64,000 nt of DNA from Clostridium beijerinckii HUN142 (GTDB taxonomy: Bacteria > Bacillota > Clostridia > Clostridiales > Clostridiaceae), in contig NZ_JHXK01000019.1 in assembly GCF_000621745.1 (NCBI RefSeq), positions 1 to 64,000 of the forward strand. The letters run 5' to 3'. The notes below the pieces were generated by a model. The model was not told the origin of the DNA. It made no database searches and was given only the letters and a program-made list of their open reading frames with translations. Of this stretch, positions 30,841 through 40,985 are shown one piece after another (the first letter of the stretch is position 1; the number at the start of each line of letters is the position of its first letter). The translations under genes and the position numbers were made by a program.

Positions 30841-33494
30841 AAGAAATAAGTGATATTAATTTACATGAAACAATTGAAACTGAATTAGGAAATAGATTTA
30901 ATAGGCAAGGTTATATAAACTGCCCTTTTCATTCAGATCATACGCCTTCATTATCGGTTAAATTCTTTCCTGATAAAAATAAGTATAGATATAAATGTTT
31001 TGCTTGTGGAGCTTCAGGGGATGCGATCGACTTCATACAGAATTATAGAAATGTTGATTACAAAACCGCGAGGGAACTTTTAGGAATACAAGGCGAAAAA
31101 ACTGAAATAGAAATACGCTTTGATAAAATAATAAGCCGCATTGATTGGGATGTTAAAAATAGTGAATACAAACTAGGATATAAACTTTTAGGTGTATTTG
31201 AATTTGTTAACGAACAAAATGAAATTATTTATTATAAAGCTAAGTTCTTAAAACCAGATGGCAAAAAAGTAAGTTCTTATTACCGATTTATGGGCGATAA
31301 GATAATTAATAATAGGGAAGGAATAATTGACGTTCCCTATAATCTTTACAATGTCCTACAGGGCATTAAGAATGGAAAAACAATAATATTTGTTGAAGGC
31401 GAAAAAGATGCAAATACAATTAATAAATTCCTTAAAAGAAAAAATTATGTGGCCACATCAATAAAAGGGTGTAAGGATCTTTCAAAAATCACAGATCAAA
31501 GAATTAAAGCAGTTTATGTTATTGGAGATACTGGCCAAGCTGGTGAAATTTATGTTGAAAAAATAAGAATTGAGTTTCAGGAGATCAGCGACAGTTTTAA
31601 AATAATTAAGCTGCCAGATCTTAGAGCCTTGGGCAATAACAAAGATGTTACCGATTGGATCGAAGCGGGCCACAACATAGAAGATCTATTTGCAGCATTT
31701 AACAGGGCATCAAACCTCAATAATAAATATGATTTTTATTGTGAATTTGGCAAAACATACATAAACACAATTAAAAATGATGAAGTAAAGAAAATTCCAG
31801 TAAGTAATTTTAAGGTTATAGATGGAAAGATCCTTCATTATGTTGAAGATGATGCCGAAGGGGTAAAGATCACCTTCAGGAGTGCAAATGGCAAGATTAT
31901 TGAGAAAACTGGGCCAAGCACCGTATTTGATGATACAAAGTCATTTAAAAGTTTTTTAAGTAGCATGGATCTAACTTTTTACGCCAGCACTAACATATTA
32001 AATGATTATAAAACTTGGATAAATAATAATTACTTATTAGATACAGAAAAAATATACATGGGTGACAAATTTATAGAGTTAGAAAATGAAATGTCATTTA
32101 TAACAGGAGTTGGAGCAATGAAAAAAGATAATAAAATTGATATTTCAATTTATGCAGATGATAGCAAAATAGATATTATGAGCGTTGAACCTATAAAATC
32201 AGACGATTTGAAGGGCCTGAAGGATGCCTTGCTGGGGTATTTATCCTTTGATAAAGCGGCAGCCATTTTAGGTACTATAGTCAATGATCTGGCAGTATAC
32301 CAAAATACTAAGATAAGAAAACAGCTGCATCATTTATTAATTGTTGGGGAGTCTGGATCAGGAAAAAGCACAATTCTTGAAAAAGTCATAGCACCTATTT
32401 TGAATTATCCACCAGCTAACAAAAAGACTATGGGCAGCACAAATTTTGCAATGCTTAAAGATTTATCTACAGGCAATTATCCCGCCTTATATGATGAGTT
32501 TAAACCATCAATGATGAGTAAAAACCGCCTAAGCGAAATATCTGCAACCCTTAGAGATCTTTATGACCGAAGCACAAAGGAAAAAGGTAATAAGATACAA
32601 AAAGTATTTAAATATGAGTATCAAAGGCCAATTATAATTGCTGGTGAAGAAAGTTACCCAAACGCTGAAAAGGCCCTTGTGACTAGATCATGTATAGTCT
32701 ATGTATCGAAGTCAGAAAGAACTCATGGGAATACCGAAGCTATTAAGTATTTAATAGGCCATGAGAAGGAATTAAATTCATTAGGCAGATCATTAATAGC
32801 AGCTATTCTGGATCTATCAAGCGAAGAATACGAGAAGATGCACACCGAAGCGGCAGCCAAGTTCGACAGATTGATAGACAGGCCACACAACACCGCTTGT
32901 AATATCGCGGTTGGAATTGAAATATTTAATAAGATTTTAATTAAAAAAGGCATTGATCCTATTATTGATTATGTGGACCAGATCACAGAATTAATCAGAT
33001 CCGAAGTATTAGGGAATAAAGATGATGCTTATTCAATAGTAGAACAAATGTTATTGTTATTTGATGAAATGGTAAGTATGGGAAAAGTGCCATATGTTGA
33101 AGGGTTATTAAGGCATGAGGGGGATTTTGTTTATATGCAAACAACAGAAGTTGTTGCAAAGGTTATGGAATATATAAACAACTCAAATGCAGTTGATATA
33201 ACACCGATCAAGATTAATGATTTTAAAAAGCAATCAAGGCTGGCGGGTTATATTGTTCAAGATTCTGAAGAATTAAAGAAACTTCAGGAAGGCGAGAAAG
33301 AACCAGCATATAACAAAACATTCACTATTCAAAAAAAGTCAGTAAGAATGGATAGATATAGCATTGAAAAATTGGATCAGCTGGGACTATTAACAATAAC
33401 AAATGTTGAAGCGTTCAACGGTACTGAAAGCAAAGGCAACGCGCGTTTAACATTAGTGCCAAGTCAAAACAAAAAAAATACAGAATTTATTTAA
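30837..33494 (+). CDS. Phage primase-helicase (CHC2 zinc finger, TOPRIM, P-loop)
   Basis: 885 residues. An N-terminal zinc ribbon (C29, H32, C54, C57 in CPFHSDHTP...CFACGASGDAIDF) is followed by a TOPRIM domain (IIFVEGEKDANTINKF, YVIGDTGQAG) and a C-terminal P-loop ATPase with GESGSGKS at 504-511. This is the combined primase-helicase that starts and drives phage DNA replication. It is the last gene of the early operon; repeats follow. Confidence 0.9.
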   Translation: MKEISDINLHETIETELGNRFNRQGYINCPFHSDHTPSLSVKFFPDKNKYRYKCFACGASGDAIDFIQNYRNVDYKTARELLGIQGEKTEIEIRFDKIISRIDWDVKNSEYKLGYKLLGVFEFVNEQNEIIYYKAKFLKPDGKKVSSYYRFMGDKIINNREGIIDVPYNLYNVLQGIKNGKTIIFVEGEKDANTINKFLKRKNYVATSIKGCKDLSKITDQRIKAVYVIGDTGQAGEIYVEKIRIEFQEISDSFKIIKLPDLRALGNNKDVTDWIEAGHNIEDLFAAFNRASNLNNKYDFYCEFGKTYINTIKNDEVKKIPVSNFKVIDGKILHYVEDDAEGVKITFRSANGKIIEKTGPSTVFDDTKSFKSFLSSMDLTFYASTNILNDYKTWINNNYLLDTEKIYMGDKFIELENEMSFITGVGAMKKDNKIDISIYADDSKIDIMSVEPIKSDDLKGLKDALLGYLSFDKAAAILGTIVNDLAVYQNTKIRKQLHHLLIVGESGSGKSTILEKVIAPILNYPPANKKTMGSTNFAMLKDLSTGNYPALYDEFKPSMMSKNRLSEISATLRDLYDRSTKEKGNKIQKVFKYEYQRPIIIAGEESYPNAEKALVTRSCIVYVSKSERTHGNTEAIKYLIGHEKELNSLGRSLIAAILDLSSEEYEKMHTEAAAKFDRLIDRPHNTACNIAVGIEIFNKILIKKGIDPIIDYVDQITELIRSEVLGNKDDAYSIVEQMLLLFDEMVSMGKVPYVEGLLRHEGDFVYMQTTEVVAKVMEYINNSNAVDITPIKINDFKKQSRLAGYIVQDSEELKKLQEGEKEPAYNKTFTIQKKSVRMDRYSIEKLDQLGLLTITNVEAFNGTESKGNARLTLVPSQNKKNTEFI

Positions 33495-33496
33495 AA

Positions 33497-33756
33497 ATTA
33501 CAGAATTTAAGCTAGTGTAATTTAGATTGTAATTTGCAGAAATGAGGGTATGACAAGGATAAGACAGTATATATATATATAAATTACAGAAATTACAGAA
33601 AAAATAATATATATATATATAAAGAAAACAAGAAAATAAGCTATTTTGAATGAAAAGTAGGGGGTATATATAATTAGTGTAATTCTTGTAATTTAGAATA
33701 GTAAAATTGTTGAAAGCGTTGGTATATCTCATTTTTAGCAATTACAATTTTGTAAT
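33497..33756. repeat. Cluster of ATTACA/TGTAAT words before late regulator
   Basis: Nine hexamers ATTACA or TGTAAT at 33497, 33516, 33528, 33583, 33592, 33678, 33687, 33741 and 33751, several in tandem or as facing pairs about 10 bases apart, plus two ATATATAT tracts. The 301-base gap has no coding sequence I believe. It could be a multi-site operator, a promoter region or a replication origin. Confidence 0.6.
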
Positions 33757-33795
33757 TTAGGTTATAACATATATAGACAAAGGAGTAATAAAAGA

Positions 33796-34278
33796 ATGGA
33801 TCACCTATTTAAGAAAACAGAGAGGGCCTTATATGAATATAAGAATATAGATCTAAGAATCAAAAGCATAGATATTTATATAGATAGATTAAGTAATGAT
33901 GTTGCAATTGCTGGGGTATCATATGAAGAAAAGACAGGACACACCAACGCTTTTAAGTCATCAGTTGAAGATGAAGTGATCCGAAGGGATGAACATATAA
34001 GCGAAGAATTAAACAGGCTGAAGCAATCAAAGCAAGATCTTATTATATTGCAGCAGCTCATAAACAATGGGATTGAATCATTGAAGGAAGAAGAATTAAA
34101 AATAGTTGAATTAAGATACTTTCAAAAGGGAAGGAAAAAGACCTGGATAGAGATTGGAATGAGCTTGGGCATGGATAAAGATAATTGCTGCAAAGCTAAG
34201 AATAAAATAGTAAATCATTTAGCTGCATACATATATCCCAATGAATCAATTCCACACCAATTTTTCACCAATATTTAA
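33796..34278 (+). CDS. Sigma-like late transcription regulator (ArpU/RinA type)
   Basis: 160 residues. The C-terminal part looks like sigma region 4: EELKIVELRYFQKGRKKTWIE, then IGMSLGMDKDNCCKAKNKIV. The N-terminal part is helical. Such proteins switch on phage late operons. Position fits exactly, between replication and packaging genes. AAGGAG precedes the ATG. The last 14 bases overlap an antisense small ORF. Confidence 0.72.
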   Translation: MDHLFKKTERALYEYKNIDLRIKSIDIYIDRLSNDVAIAGVSYEEKTGHTNAFKSSVEDEVIRRDEHISEELNRLKQSKQDLIILQQLINNGIESLKEEELKIVELRYFQKGRKKTWIEIGMSLGMDKDNCCKAKNKIVNHLAAYIYPNESIPHQFFTNI

Positions 34279-34420
34279 ACAGTTTTTCGCCAATAAGTAA
34301 CCAATAAGCCAACAGTTTTCCATAAGGAAATGATGTTATTATTGTATTATAGCAAAAGGCAATGAGCTTGGAAGATAGCTCAATATAAGCATCTAAGGTT
34401 TTGCATATTTTTATTTTCAT
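34265..34420 (-). CDS. 51-residue antisense small protein with strong RBS
   Basis: A minus-strand ORF with ATG at 34420 and a near-perfect AAAGGAGGTG site 8 bases upstream. The product begins MKIKICKTLDAYIELSSKLI and ends GEKLFKYW, with a hydrophobic middle (LIAFCYNTIITSF, LLAYWLLI). Its codons 8-14 pair with a 5' segment (34484-34501), enclosing the ribosome binding site. It runs against the late genes. The coding status rests on the RBS and the conspicuous structure only. Confidence 0.5.
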   Translation of the reverse strand: MKIKICKTLDAYIELSSKLIAFCYNTIITSFPYGKLLAYWLLIGEKLFKYW

Positions 34421-34501
34421 TTATTATGCACCTCCTTTCAAATATAGAGTTAATAAATTTTTTGGTTTACGGTTTACATTAAGCCTTAGATGTTTATATT
34501 G
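34381..34501. repeat. 18-bp inverted repeat enclosing an RBS
   Basis: CAATATAAGCATCTAAGG (34381-34398) and CCTTAGATGTTTATATTG (34484-34501) pair over 18 bp: 17 plus a G-U in the plus RNA, 17 plus an A-C mismatch in the minus RNA. The 85-base loop holds the antisense ORF's start and RBS. The rest of the gap 34502-34719 shows no gene. Confidence 0.75.
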
Positions 34502-34719
34502 GGTTATCACGTTTGCTGAATCTAACAAATGATAAGAGGACTATGAAAAAGAATAGAAAGAACAATTGATAAAACTATTTAAAGTTAGATCTTAAAACAA
34601 AAATATATTGAGGCACAATATATAAACAAAATAATAAGGTATCATCAACTAACTTTATGCAGCAGCATCAATTGATTAAGTAGTATTCACATAGCCATTA
34701 AGTAACTTATGAGGATAGA

Positions 34720-35010
34720 ATGAAGCAAGTAAATAAGTTTTATAAAGATCCTAAGTGGATGGCCAAGAGAATAAGGATATTAAAGCGTGACGAATATCGG
34801 TGCAAAGAATGTTTAAGGTATGGTAGGAGTGTCGCAGCAGCTACAGTACACCACGTTATTCCTTTGGATCAAAGGCCAGATTTAAAATTTAATAGTGATA
34901 ACTTAATAAGTTTGTGCAACAAGTGCCATGATAAGATGCACGACCGTACAAACAATAAACTAACAAAGTTAGGGGAACAATGGATCAGGAGAATGAAGGC
35001 AGAAAAATAA
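34720..35010 (+). CDS. HNH endonuclease
   Basis: 96 residues with the HNH zinc-finger core: CKECLRYGRSVAAATVHHVIPL and SDNLISLCNKCHDKMHD, giving the two CxxC pairs and the H-N-H residues. Phage HNH proteins located just before terS help terminase cut at cos. Correct location here supports that role. Confidence 0.92.
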   Translation: MKQVNKFYKDPKWMAKRIRILKRDEYRCKECLRYGRSVAAATVHHVIPLDQRPDLKFNSDNLISLCNKCHDKMHDRTNNKLTKLGEQWIRRMKAEK

Positions 35011-35078
35011 ATTTCAATGAAGTCCATCAAAGAAAATTATTTTTGTATTAAAATTATTCAATTGCTTTCAGATCAGAT

Positions 35079-35100
35079 CCCCCCCACTTTGTTTTTTTTT
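35079..35100 (+). other. C7/T9 homopolymer stretch, possible cos vicinity
   Basis: Seven Cs (35079-35085) are followed by ACTTTG and nine Ts (35092-35100), between the HNH gene and terS. In HNH/P27-terS phages the cohesive-end site lies in this interval. The cut site cannot be read from sequence. Confidence 0.3.
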
Positions 35101-35181
35101 ATTTTATTGAGTAAGGAACCGAGGGAGATAACCTTTTCCAATAGATCGACTACCGAAAAAACTTTTTTAGGAGGTGAGAGG

Positions 35182-35526
35182 ATGCCAGAAAATAAAGCAG
35201 TAATGATGGCCCAAGTGGTGGAAGATATGAAAGTTTTAGGAGTATACAAAAAGCAATATAGCAGCCTTATAGGCATATATGTTGATCTTAATATCCAATA
35301 TGAAGTAGCCTTAAAGGAATTTGAAGATAGCGGCTATCAATATGAAACAGAAACCGCAGCGGGTGGAACGAAAAAGTCTGCAATTGTGGCAACGCTTGAA
35401 TCACTAAGAAAAGACATTCTTGCATATTCTGACAGACTTTGTTTAAATCCAAAAGCCTTGGGATCTGTTACACCTGAAGGAAATAACAAGTCAAAACTTG
35501 CGGCGGTACTTCAGGAGCTGCAATGA
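35182..35526 (+). CDS. terS: Terminase small subunit (P27 family)
   Basis: 114 residues from ATG 35182 with GGAGGTGAG upstream (an upstream open extension is not needed). The features are [21 protein letters not shown], the conserved central helix, and KAAxx-like [17 protein letters not shown] ending of P27-type TerS (the small DNA-recognition subunit). It overlaps terL by 4 bases. Confidence 0.85.
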   Translation: MPENKAVMMAQVVEDMKVLGVYKKQYSSLIGIYVDLNIQYEVALKEFEDSGYQYETETAAGGTKKSAIVATLESLRKDILAYSDRLCLNPKALGSVTPEGNNKSKLAAVLQELQ

Positions 35527-37241
35527 TCCAATATACAAATTATGAAATAGTAATGGAATATGCCAACAGTATTGTTGAAGAAAGAAAAATAGCTTGTAAA
35601 GAACAAATTCAAGCTTGTAACAGATTTTTAAATGATTTAAAAAATCCTAAATATGAATTTAATCCAAAGGATGCCGAATTCGTAATTGGAATAATAGAAA
35701 AAACCTTTGTTCATGCACAAGGGGAAAGGCTAGATGGTACACCTTTAAGGGGTACGCCATTTTTATTAGAGCCATTTCATAAATTCCAGGTGTATAACTT
35801 GTTAGGTTTTTATCATAAAGGTACTAAGATAAGGCGCTTCAAAGAAGCGTTTATTTTTATACCTAGAAAGAATATTAAAACTTCATTTGCAGCAGCGTTG
35901 GCGTGGGCCTTGGGCCTACTAGAGCGAAAAAGTGGAAGTAAGGTATATATTACCGCAGCAGCTTTGAAACAATCCCTTGAAAGTTTCAATTTTATTAATT
36001 TTAATCTTGAAGCTATGGGCGAAAAGCAAAACTTCAGAGTGATTGACAATAACCAAGAACATTCAATACAGGGTGATCTAGGGGATGGCGGCATATTTAT
36101 ACAAGCACTTGCAGCAAATCCAGATCGTCAGGACAGTTTGAATTGTAATATTGCGATCGCGGATGAAATACACGCCTATAAAACACCGAAGCAATACAAC
36201 ATCATAAAGGAAGCCATGAAAGCTTATACAAATAAGTTGATGATAGGCATAACAACCGCTGGTGATAATATGAATTCCTTTTGTTATCAGCGGTTAATGT
36301 ATTGCAAAAAGATACTGGATGGAACTGTAAAAGATGAAGCTTACTTTGTTTTCATTTGCAAAGCTGATGAAGATGAAACAGGCGAGGTTGATTATACAAA
36401 TCCGATCCAACATGAAAAAGCAAACCCAGCATATGGGGTAAGCATCAGGCCAGACGATATTTTGAATGATGCGCTGCAAGCTCAAAACGATCCGCAGCAG
36501 CGAAAAGATTTTCTAGCGAAGTCAATGAACATTTATACAAGTGCTATGAAAGCTTATTTCAATTTAGATGAATTTAAAAACTCAGATAATAAGTATGAAT
36601 GGACCTTAAAACAACTTGCAAAGCTGCCGATCACATGGTATGGCGGGGCCGATTTATCCAAGTTGCATGATTTAACTGCCACCGCTTTATATGGAGAATA
36701 CCAGGGCATTGATATTATTATTCCCCACGCCTGGTTCCCAATTGTTGCAGCTCACAAAAAAGCGGATGAAGATGGAATCCCACTTTTTGGCTGGAAAGAT
36801 GATGGCTGGCTGGATATGTGCAATAATCCAGTTGTTAATTATGCTGATATTGTAAATTGGTTTGTAAAAATGAGAAAAATGGGATTCAAAATAAAACAAG
36901 TTGGCCATGATAGAAAATTTTGTAGAGAGTATTTTGTAGGAATGAAGAAAGCTGGTTTTAATATCATAGATCAGCCGCAGTATTTTTATAAAAAGTCAGA
37001 AGGGTTTAGAAGGATCGAAGCAAAGGCAAAGGAAGGAAAATTGTATTACCTCCATGCTGATCCATTTGAGTATTGTTTGCAGAATGTAAGAGCAATCGAA
37101 AAGACAGACGATATGATCCAGTATGAAAAAGTTATGCCAGAGCAGCGAATTGATGTTTTTGATGCAGCGGTTTTCGCTTGTGTCAGAAAATTAGAAGATA
37201 TTGAGAAATCAAATTCCGCTTCAACTTGGTTGAAAGGTTAA
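35523..37241 (+). CDS. terL: Terminase large subunit
   Basis: 572 residues, Terminase_1/YmfN-like. The ATPase domain has a variant Walker A ([17 protein letters not shown]), Walker [11 protein letters not shown] and coupling motif ITTAGD. The nuclease domain has [15 protein letters not shown] and a C-terminal DVFDAAVFA. It packages DNA into the prohead with TerS and portal. Confidence 0.93.
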   Translation: MIQYTNYEIVMEYANSIVEERKIACKEQIQACNRFLNDLKNPKYEFNPKDAEFVIGIIEKTFVHAQGERLDGTPLRGTPFLLEPFHKFQVYNLLGFYHKGTKIRRFKEAFIFIPRKNIKTSFAAALAWALGLLERKSGSKVYITAAALKQSLESFNFINFNLEAMGEKQNFRVIDNNQEHSIQGDLGDGGIFIQALAANPDRQDSLNCNIAIADEIHAYKTPKQYNIIKEAMKAYTNKLMIGITTAGDNMNSFCYQRLMYCKKILDGTVKDEAYFVFICKADEDETGEVDYTNPIQHEKANPAYGVSIRPDDILNDALQAQNDPQQRKDFLAKSMNIYTSAMKAYFNLDEFKNSDNKYEWTLKQLAKLPITWYGGADLSKLHDLTATALYGEYQGIDIIIPHAWFPIVAAHKKADEDGIPLFGWKDDGWLDMCNNPVVNYADIVNWFVKMRKMGFKIKQVGHDRKFCREYFVGMKKAGFNIIDQPQYFYKKSEGFRRIEAKAKEGKLYYLHADPFEYCLQNVRAIEKTDDMIQYEKVMPEQRIDVFDAAVFACVRKLEDIEKSNSASTWLKG

Positions 37242-37254
37242 AGGGGGTGAGAGA

Positions 37255-38433
37255 TTGGCAAAGAGTAATAAAAAGAAAATGAATAGGAGATCTGAAGGGG
37301 ATGCAATAAGTTGGTTTTTATCTAATGATTCAGAATCTTTGAGCGTTCCAGGTTATACAAGGTTGTCAGATAATCCAGAGGTACGAATGGCCGCGCACAA
37401 GATCGCGGATCTTATTTCTAGTATGACAATTCATTTAATGCAAAATACAGATAATGGAGATATAAGGGTAAAAAATGCTTTATCCAGAAAAATTGATGTA
37501 AACCCTTATTCATTAATGACACGAAAAACATGGGTGTATAACATTGTTCATTCAATGTTATTAGCAGGAAATGGAAATAGTGTTGTATATCCAAAGGTTG
37601 ACAATGGGTTGATATCTGAATTGATTCCTTTGAAGCCTTCAGGCGTTTCTTTTCAAGATACGCCAGCAGCCTATCAGGTGCGTTATGGATCTAACATTTA
37701 CGATTATGATGAAGTATTGCATTTCGTTATAAATCCAGATCCAGAAAGGCCATATTTGGGCCAGGGGTACAAGGTTGTATTAAAAGATATTGTTATGAAC
37801 TTGAAGCAAGCTGCAAAGACTAAAAATTCTTTTATGAGTGATAAGTGGAAACCATCACTAATAATTGCAGTTGATGCAATGACAGAAGAACTAGCAAGCG
37901 AAGCGGGAAGGGATGCAATATTAAACAAATATATTGATGAAACAGGTGGCGGCAAACCTTGGGTTATTCCAGCCGACTTGGTAAAGATAGATCAAGTAAA
38001 GCCATTGAGCTTAAATGATCTGGCCTTAAATGATGCAATTCAATTAGATAAAAAAACGGTGGCGGGTATTTTCGGAGTACCAGCCTTTTTTTTGGGCGTA
38101 GGTACTTACAACAAAGAAGAATATAACAATTTTATCAGCACAACAATACTACCAATAGCCCAAGGAATCGAACAGGAGTTAACAAGAAAGCTTTTATATA
38201 GCCAGGACCTTTATTTTAAGTTTAACCCAAGGAGTTTATATTCATATGACTTGAGCGAACTGGCAGCGGTTGGAACTGATATGTATGTTAGAGGTTTAAT
38301 GTTTGGAAATGAAGTAAGGAATTGGCTTGGAATGTCACCAGCAGAAGGATTAGACGAAAGAGTGATCCTTGAAAACTATATACCAGCTGGAATGATAGGC
38401 GATCAAAAGAAGCTGCAAGGAGGTGATAAGTAA
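37255..38433 (+). CDS. Phage portal protein (HK97 type)
   Basis: 392 residues starting TTG 37255 with AAGGGGGTGAG upstream. Portal_1 features: [18 protein letters not shown], then [30 protein letters not shown], and [18 protein letters not shown]...[20 protein letters not shown]. Forms the dodecameric DNA-entry ring at one capsid vertex. Confidence 0.93.
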   Translation: MAKSNKKKMNRRSEGDAISWFLSNDSESLSVPGYTRLSDNPEVRMAAHKIADLISSMTIHLMQNTDNGDIRVKNALSRKIDVNPYSLMTRKTWVYNIVHSMLLAGNGNSVVYPKVDNGLISELIPLKPSGVSFQDTPAAYQVRYGSNIYDYDEVLHFVINPDPERPYLGQGYKVVLKDIVMNLKQAAKTKNSFMSDKWKPSLIIAVDAMTEELASEAGRDAILNKYIDETGGGKPWVIPADLVKIDQVKPLSLNDLALNDAIQLDKKTVAGIFGVPAFFLGVGTYNKEEYNNFISTTILPIAQGIEQELTRKLLYSQDLYFKFNPRSLYSYDLSELAAVGTDMYVRGLMFGNEVRNWLGMSPAEGLDERVILENYIPAGMIGDQKKLQGGDK

Positions 38434-39036
38434 TTGAGCAGAATTGAAAGACAAACAAGGAGCATGAGCATAGCACTTGAAACTAGAGATAACGCTGATA
38501 GTAATGAAATGTATATTGAAGGTTATTTTATTGTTTTTAATCAGCCAACAGAGTTATGGCTGGGAGCATATGAAGAAATAGCACCAACCGCACTTAATAA
38601 CACTTTGAGCAATGACATAAGGGCCTTAATAAACCATGATACGCGGCTTGTATTAGGCCGAAACAAGTCAGGCACTTTGGAGCTAAAAGTGGATTCGAGG
38701 GGCCTATGGGGAAGGATCAAGATTAATCCAAACGATTCTGAAGCGGTCAATGTGTATGAGCGTGTGAAGCGTGGTGATGTAAGTCAATGCAGCTTTGGTT
38801 TCAATATCATATCTGAAGAAACCGAGTGGCGGGATGATGGGAGCGTAAAATGGACCATTACTGAAGTGGATCTCCATGAAGTTAGTGTTGTTACATTTCC
38901 AGCCTATGAAGAAACAGGCGTACAAGCTAGGCAAAAGAGCGTTGAAGCTTATAGGGAAAAACAGATTTTACAAAAGAAAAATAATTTAAAGGTGAGGTTA
39001 AAAAATTATGGCATTAAAGAAGCTAATAACAGCTAA
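38434..39036 (+). CDS. Prohead protease (HK97/Peptidase U35)
   Basis: 200 residues starting TTG 38434 with AAGGAGGTGATAAG upstream. It matches caudovirus prohead proteases: IEGYFIVFNQPTEL, RALINHDTRLVLGR with the catalytic histidine, GDVSQCSFGF with the serine, and EVDLHEVSVVTFPAYE. It matures the capsid. The capsid gene starts 29 bases before its end. Confidence 0.92.
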   Translation: MSRIERQTRSMSIALETRDNADSNEMYIEGYFIVFNQPTELWLGAYEEIAPTALNNTLSNDIRALINHDTRLVLGRNKSGTLELKVDSRGLWGRIKINPNDSEAVNVYERVKRGDVSQCSFGFNIISEETEWRDDGSVKWTITEVDLHEVSVVTFPAYEETGVQARQKSVEAYREKQILQKKNNLKVRLKNYGIKEANNS

Positions 39037-40390
39037 AAAGATAGAACAAAGGAAAGCTAGTCTAGCTGAATTGCAGCAAAGAGAAGCAGCATTAAACACA
39101 AGAGCCGCAGAGCTTGAAGCAGCAGTTGAAGAAGCTAAAACAGATGAAGAAATTGAACTGGTTGAAGAAAATATATCTCAATTAGATACAGATAAAGAGA
39201 AGCTTGAAGGTGAAAAAACAACTTTGGAAACTGAGATTGCAGATCTTGAAGGGGAACTTGAAAAACTAAATGCAAAAGATCCAGTAAATGATCCAGTACC
39301 AGCAGCAGATCCAACACCAGCACCAGCAGCACCAGAAGCAATTGAAAGAAATAAAAACCTAGGGGGAGAACAAAGGATGCAATCAAACAGAATGAACACA
39401 AGAAGCCAAATAGTTGACAGATTAAACAGGGAAGAAGTTAGAAGCTTTTACGCTAATTTGAAAGAAGCAGTTGAAAAAAGAAGTATATCTGGCCTGGATC
39501 TTACAATACCACAAATAATAATGGATACTTTAACTTATGATATGGGAAGATATTCAGTATTATATGATCTTGTTAGAGTTGCCAAGCTAACTGGCAAGGG
39601 TAGAGCAATCATAGTTGGTGAAGCACCACAAGCAGTATGGACAGAAATGCAAGGAAGAATAAACGAATTAAATTGCCTTTTCACAGATGTTGAAGTTGAT
39701 GGATACAAAGTAGGCGGATTCATACCATTAGACAACTCTTATATAGAGGATTCAATGGTAAATTTAGCAATGCACGTGGAAGAATGTTTAAAAGAATGTA
39801 TTGCCATTGCTTTGGACAAGGCTATTTTATATGGAACAGGAAACAAGATGCCTATGGGTATTATTCCAGCTTTGGCAGCGGATGCAGATTTAAAAACAAC
39901 TAACATAATAAAATTAACAACAACAGATACAAAGCTTGCAAAGATAATTGAAGCTATGAAATTTGTTAAAAGGGGATATTCAGGCAGAGGACCAATAACA
40001 ATTGCTATGAATGAACAAACATGGTTAGGAACAATAGTGCCAATGTCACTTGCAACTAATGTAAATGGGGCATTTACTACAGTTTCAGCACAAGCGTTCC
40101 CAGGCGTTGGATACAAGGTTGTATTCTGTCCAGATATGGCGATTGATAATATCTTAATTGGTGATTATTCAAAATATCTATTAGCTGAAAGATCAGATGT
40201 AAAAAGTGCAAGTTCATCAGAATTCCTTTTCACAGATGATAAGACAGTTTTCAAGGCGACTGCCAGATATGATGGAAAGCCAGTAAGAACAGGCGCTTTT
40301 GTTCTTATGGGGTTAAATGGTGTTACGCCTCAAGTTTCAAAGTCTTTCGCACTTGATGCAGCTAACACAACACCACAAACACAAGGATAG
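39008..40390 (+). CDS. Major capsid protein (HK97 gp5-like)
   Basis: 460 residues. The N-terminal ~100 residues are an alanine/glutamate coiled coil (the delta scaffold), then a Pro/Ala-rich linker (DPVPAADPTPAPAAPEA), then the HK97 fold: LTGKGRAIIVGEAPQAVWTE, LDNSYIEDSMVNLAMHVEE, AILYGTGNKMPMGIIPAL. The delta part is normally cut off by the protease. Start has AAGGTGAGG upstream. Confidence 0.92.
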   Translation: MALKKLITAKKIEQRKASLAELQQREAALNTRAAELEAAVEEAKTDEEIELVEENISQLDTDKEKLEGEKTTLETEIADLEGELEKLNAKDPVNDPVPAADPTPAPAAPEAIERNKNLGGEQRMQSNRMNTRSQIVDRLNREEVRSFYANLKEAVEKRSISGLDLTIPQIIMDTLTYDMGRYSVLYDLVRVAKLTGKGRAIIVGEAPQAVWTEMQGRINELNCLFTDVEVDGYKVGGFIPLDNSYIEDSMVNLAMHVEECLKECIAIALDKAILYGTGNKMPMGIIPALAADADLKTTNIIKLTTTDTKLAKIIEAMKFVKRGYSGRGPITIAMNEQTWLGTIVPMSLATNVNGAFTTVSAQAFPGVGYKVVFCPDMAIDNILIGDYSKYLLAERSDVKSASSSEFLFTDDKTVFKATARYDGKPVRTGAFVLMGLNGVTPQVSKSFALDAANTTPQTQG

Positions 40391-40415
40391 TTTAAACTTT
40401 AAGGAGGTGTAATGG

Positions 40416-40685
40416 ATGAATATTGAATTGATCCTCCAATTAGTAAAAGAAGAATTGGGTATTAGGTCCGATATTAGAGATAATTATATTACTGCAATTA
40501 TAAAAGGAATAACAAAAGAGTTAGAAGATGAAAAAGGTTTGATTTTAGAATATGAGAACTTTTATCATCTTTTATTTATTGTTGATTATGTTGCGTGGTC
40601 CTACAGAAATAAGGATCATGCAGCCATGCCAAGGCATTTGCAATATAGATTACACAATTTAATTATTCATGTTGGAAGGGGTTAG
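40416..40685 (+). CDS. Head-tail connector (DNA-packaging) protein
   Basis: 89 residues, all-helical, in the position of HK97 gp6-like connector proteins directly after the capsid gene: LILQLVKEELGIRSDIRDNY, LEYENFYHLLFIVDYVAWSY, RNKDHAAMPRHLQYRLHNLI. GGAGGTG precedes the start. Binds the portal ring after packaging. Confidence 0.8.
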   Translation: MNIELILQLVKEELGIRSDIRDNYITAIIKGITKELEDEKGLILEYENFYHLLFIVDYVAWSYRNKDHAAMPRHLQYRLHNLIIHVGRG

Positions 40686-40688
40686 ATC

Positions 40689-40985
40689 ATGGCATATGAT
40701 TATGAGTTAACTTTGATTAAACATATCTTTAAAACAGATGAATTAAAGAATCAGATTCCTGAAGAAATAAAAACGGATCTATATTGTGATTTAAAGAGCA
40801 TAGGAAGAAATGAATATTATAATGCAGCAAGCCAGGGCCTAAAGCCAGAGATCATATTTGTAATTCATAACTATGAATACAATGGAGAAAGAGAAATCTT
40901 ATTTGAAAAAAATAGATATAAAGTAATTCGTACTTATTCAAAGGATTTTGAAGAAATAGAATTAACGTGTGAAAAGGTGGTTTAA
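40689..40985 (+). CDS. Head closure/head-tail joining protein
   Basis: 98 residues, beta-rich: KPEIIFVIHNYEYNGEREIL, NRYKVIRTYSKDFEEIELTC. The position and size match the head-tail joining (gp16-like) family. Ends one base before the next start. Confidence 0.78.
   Translation: MAYDYELTLIKHIFKTDELKNQIPEEIKTDLYCDLKSIGRNEYYNAASQGLKPEIIFVIHNYEYNGEREILFEKNRYKVIRTYSKDFEEIELTCEKVV

Noticed and set aside
33487-33741. 84-residue minus-strand frame rich in Tyr/Ile
   Set aside because: It reads through ATATAT tracts and TGTAAT repeats with no RBS; composition artefact.
39739-40116. 125-residue minus-strand frame inside the capsid gene
   Set aside because: Lies opposite the conserved HK97 fold with no RBS; shadow of the capsid codon pattern.
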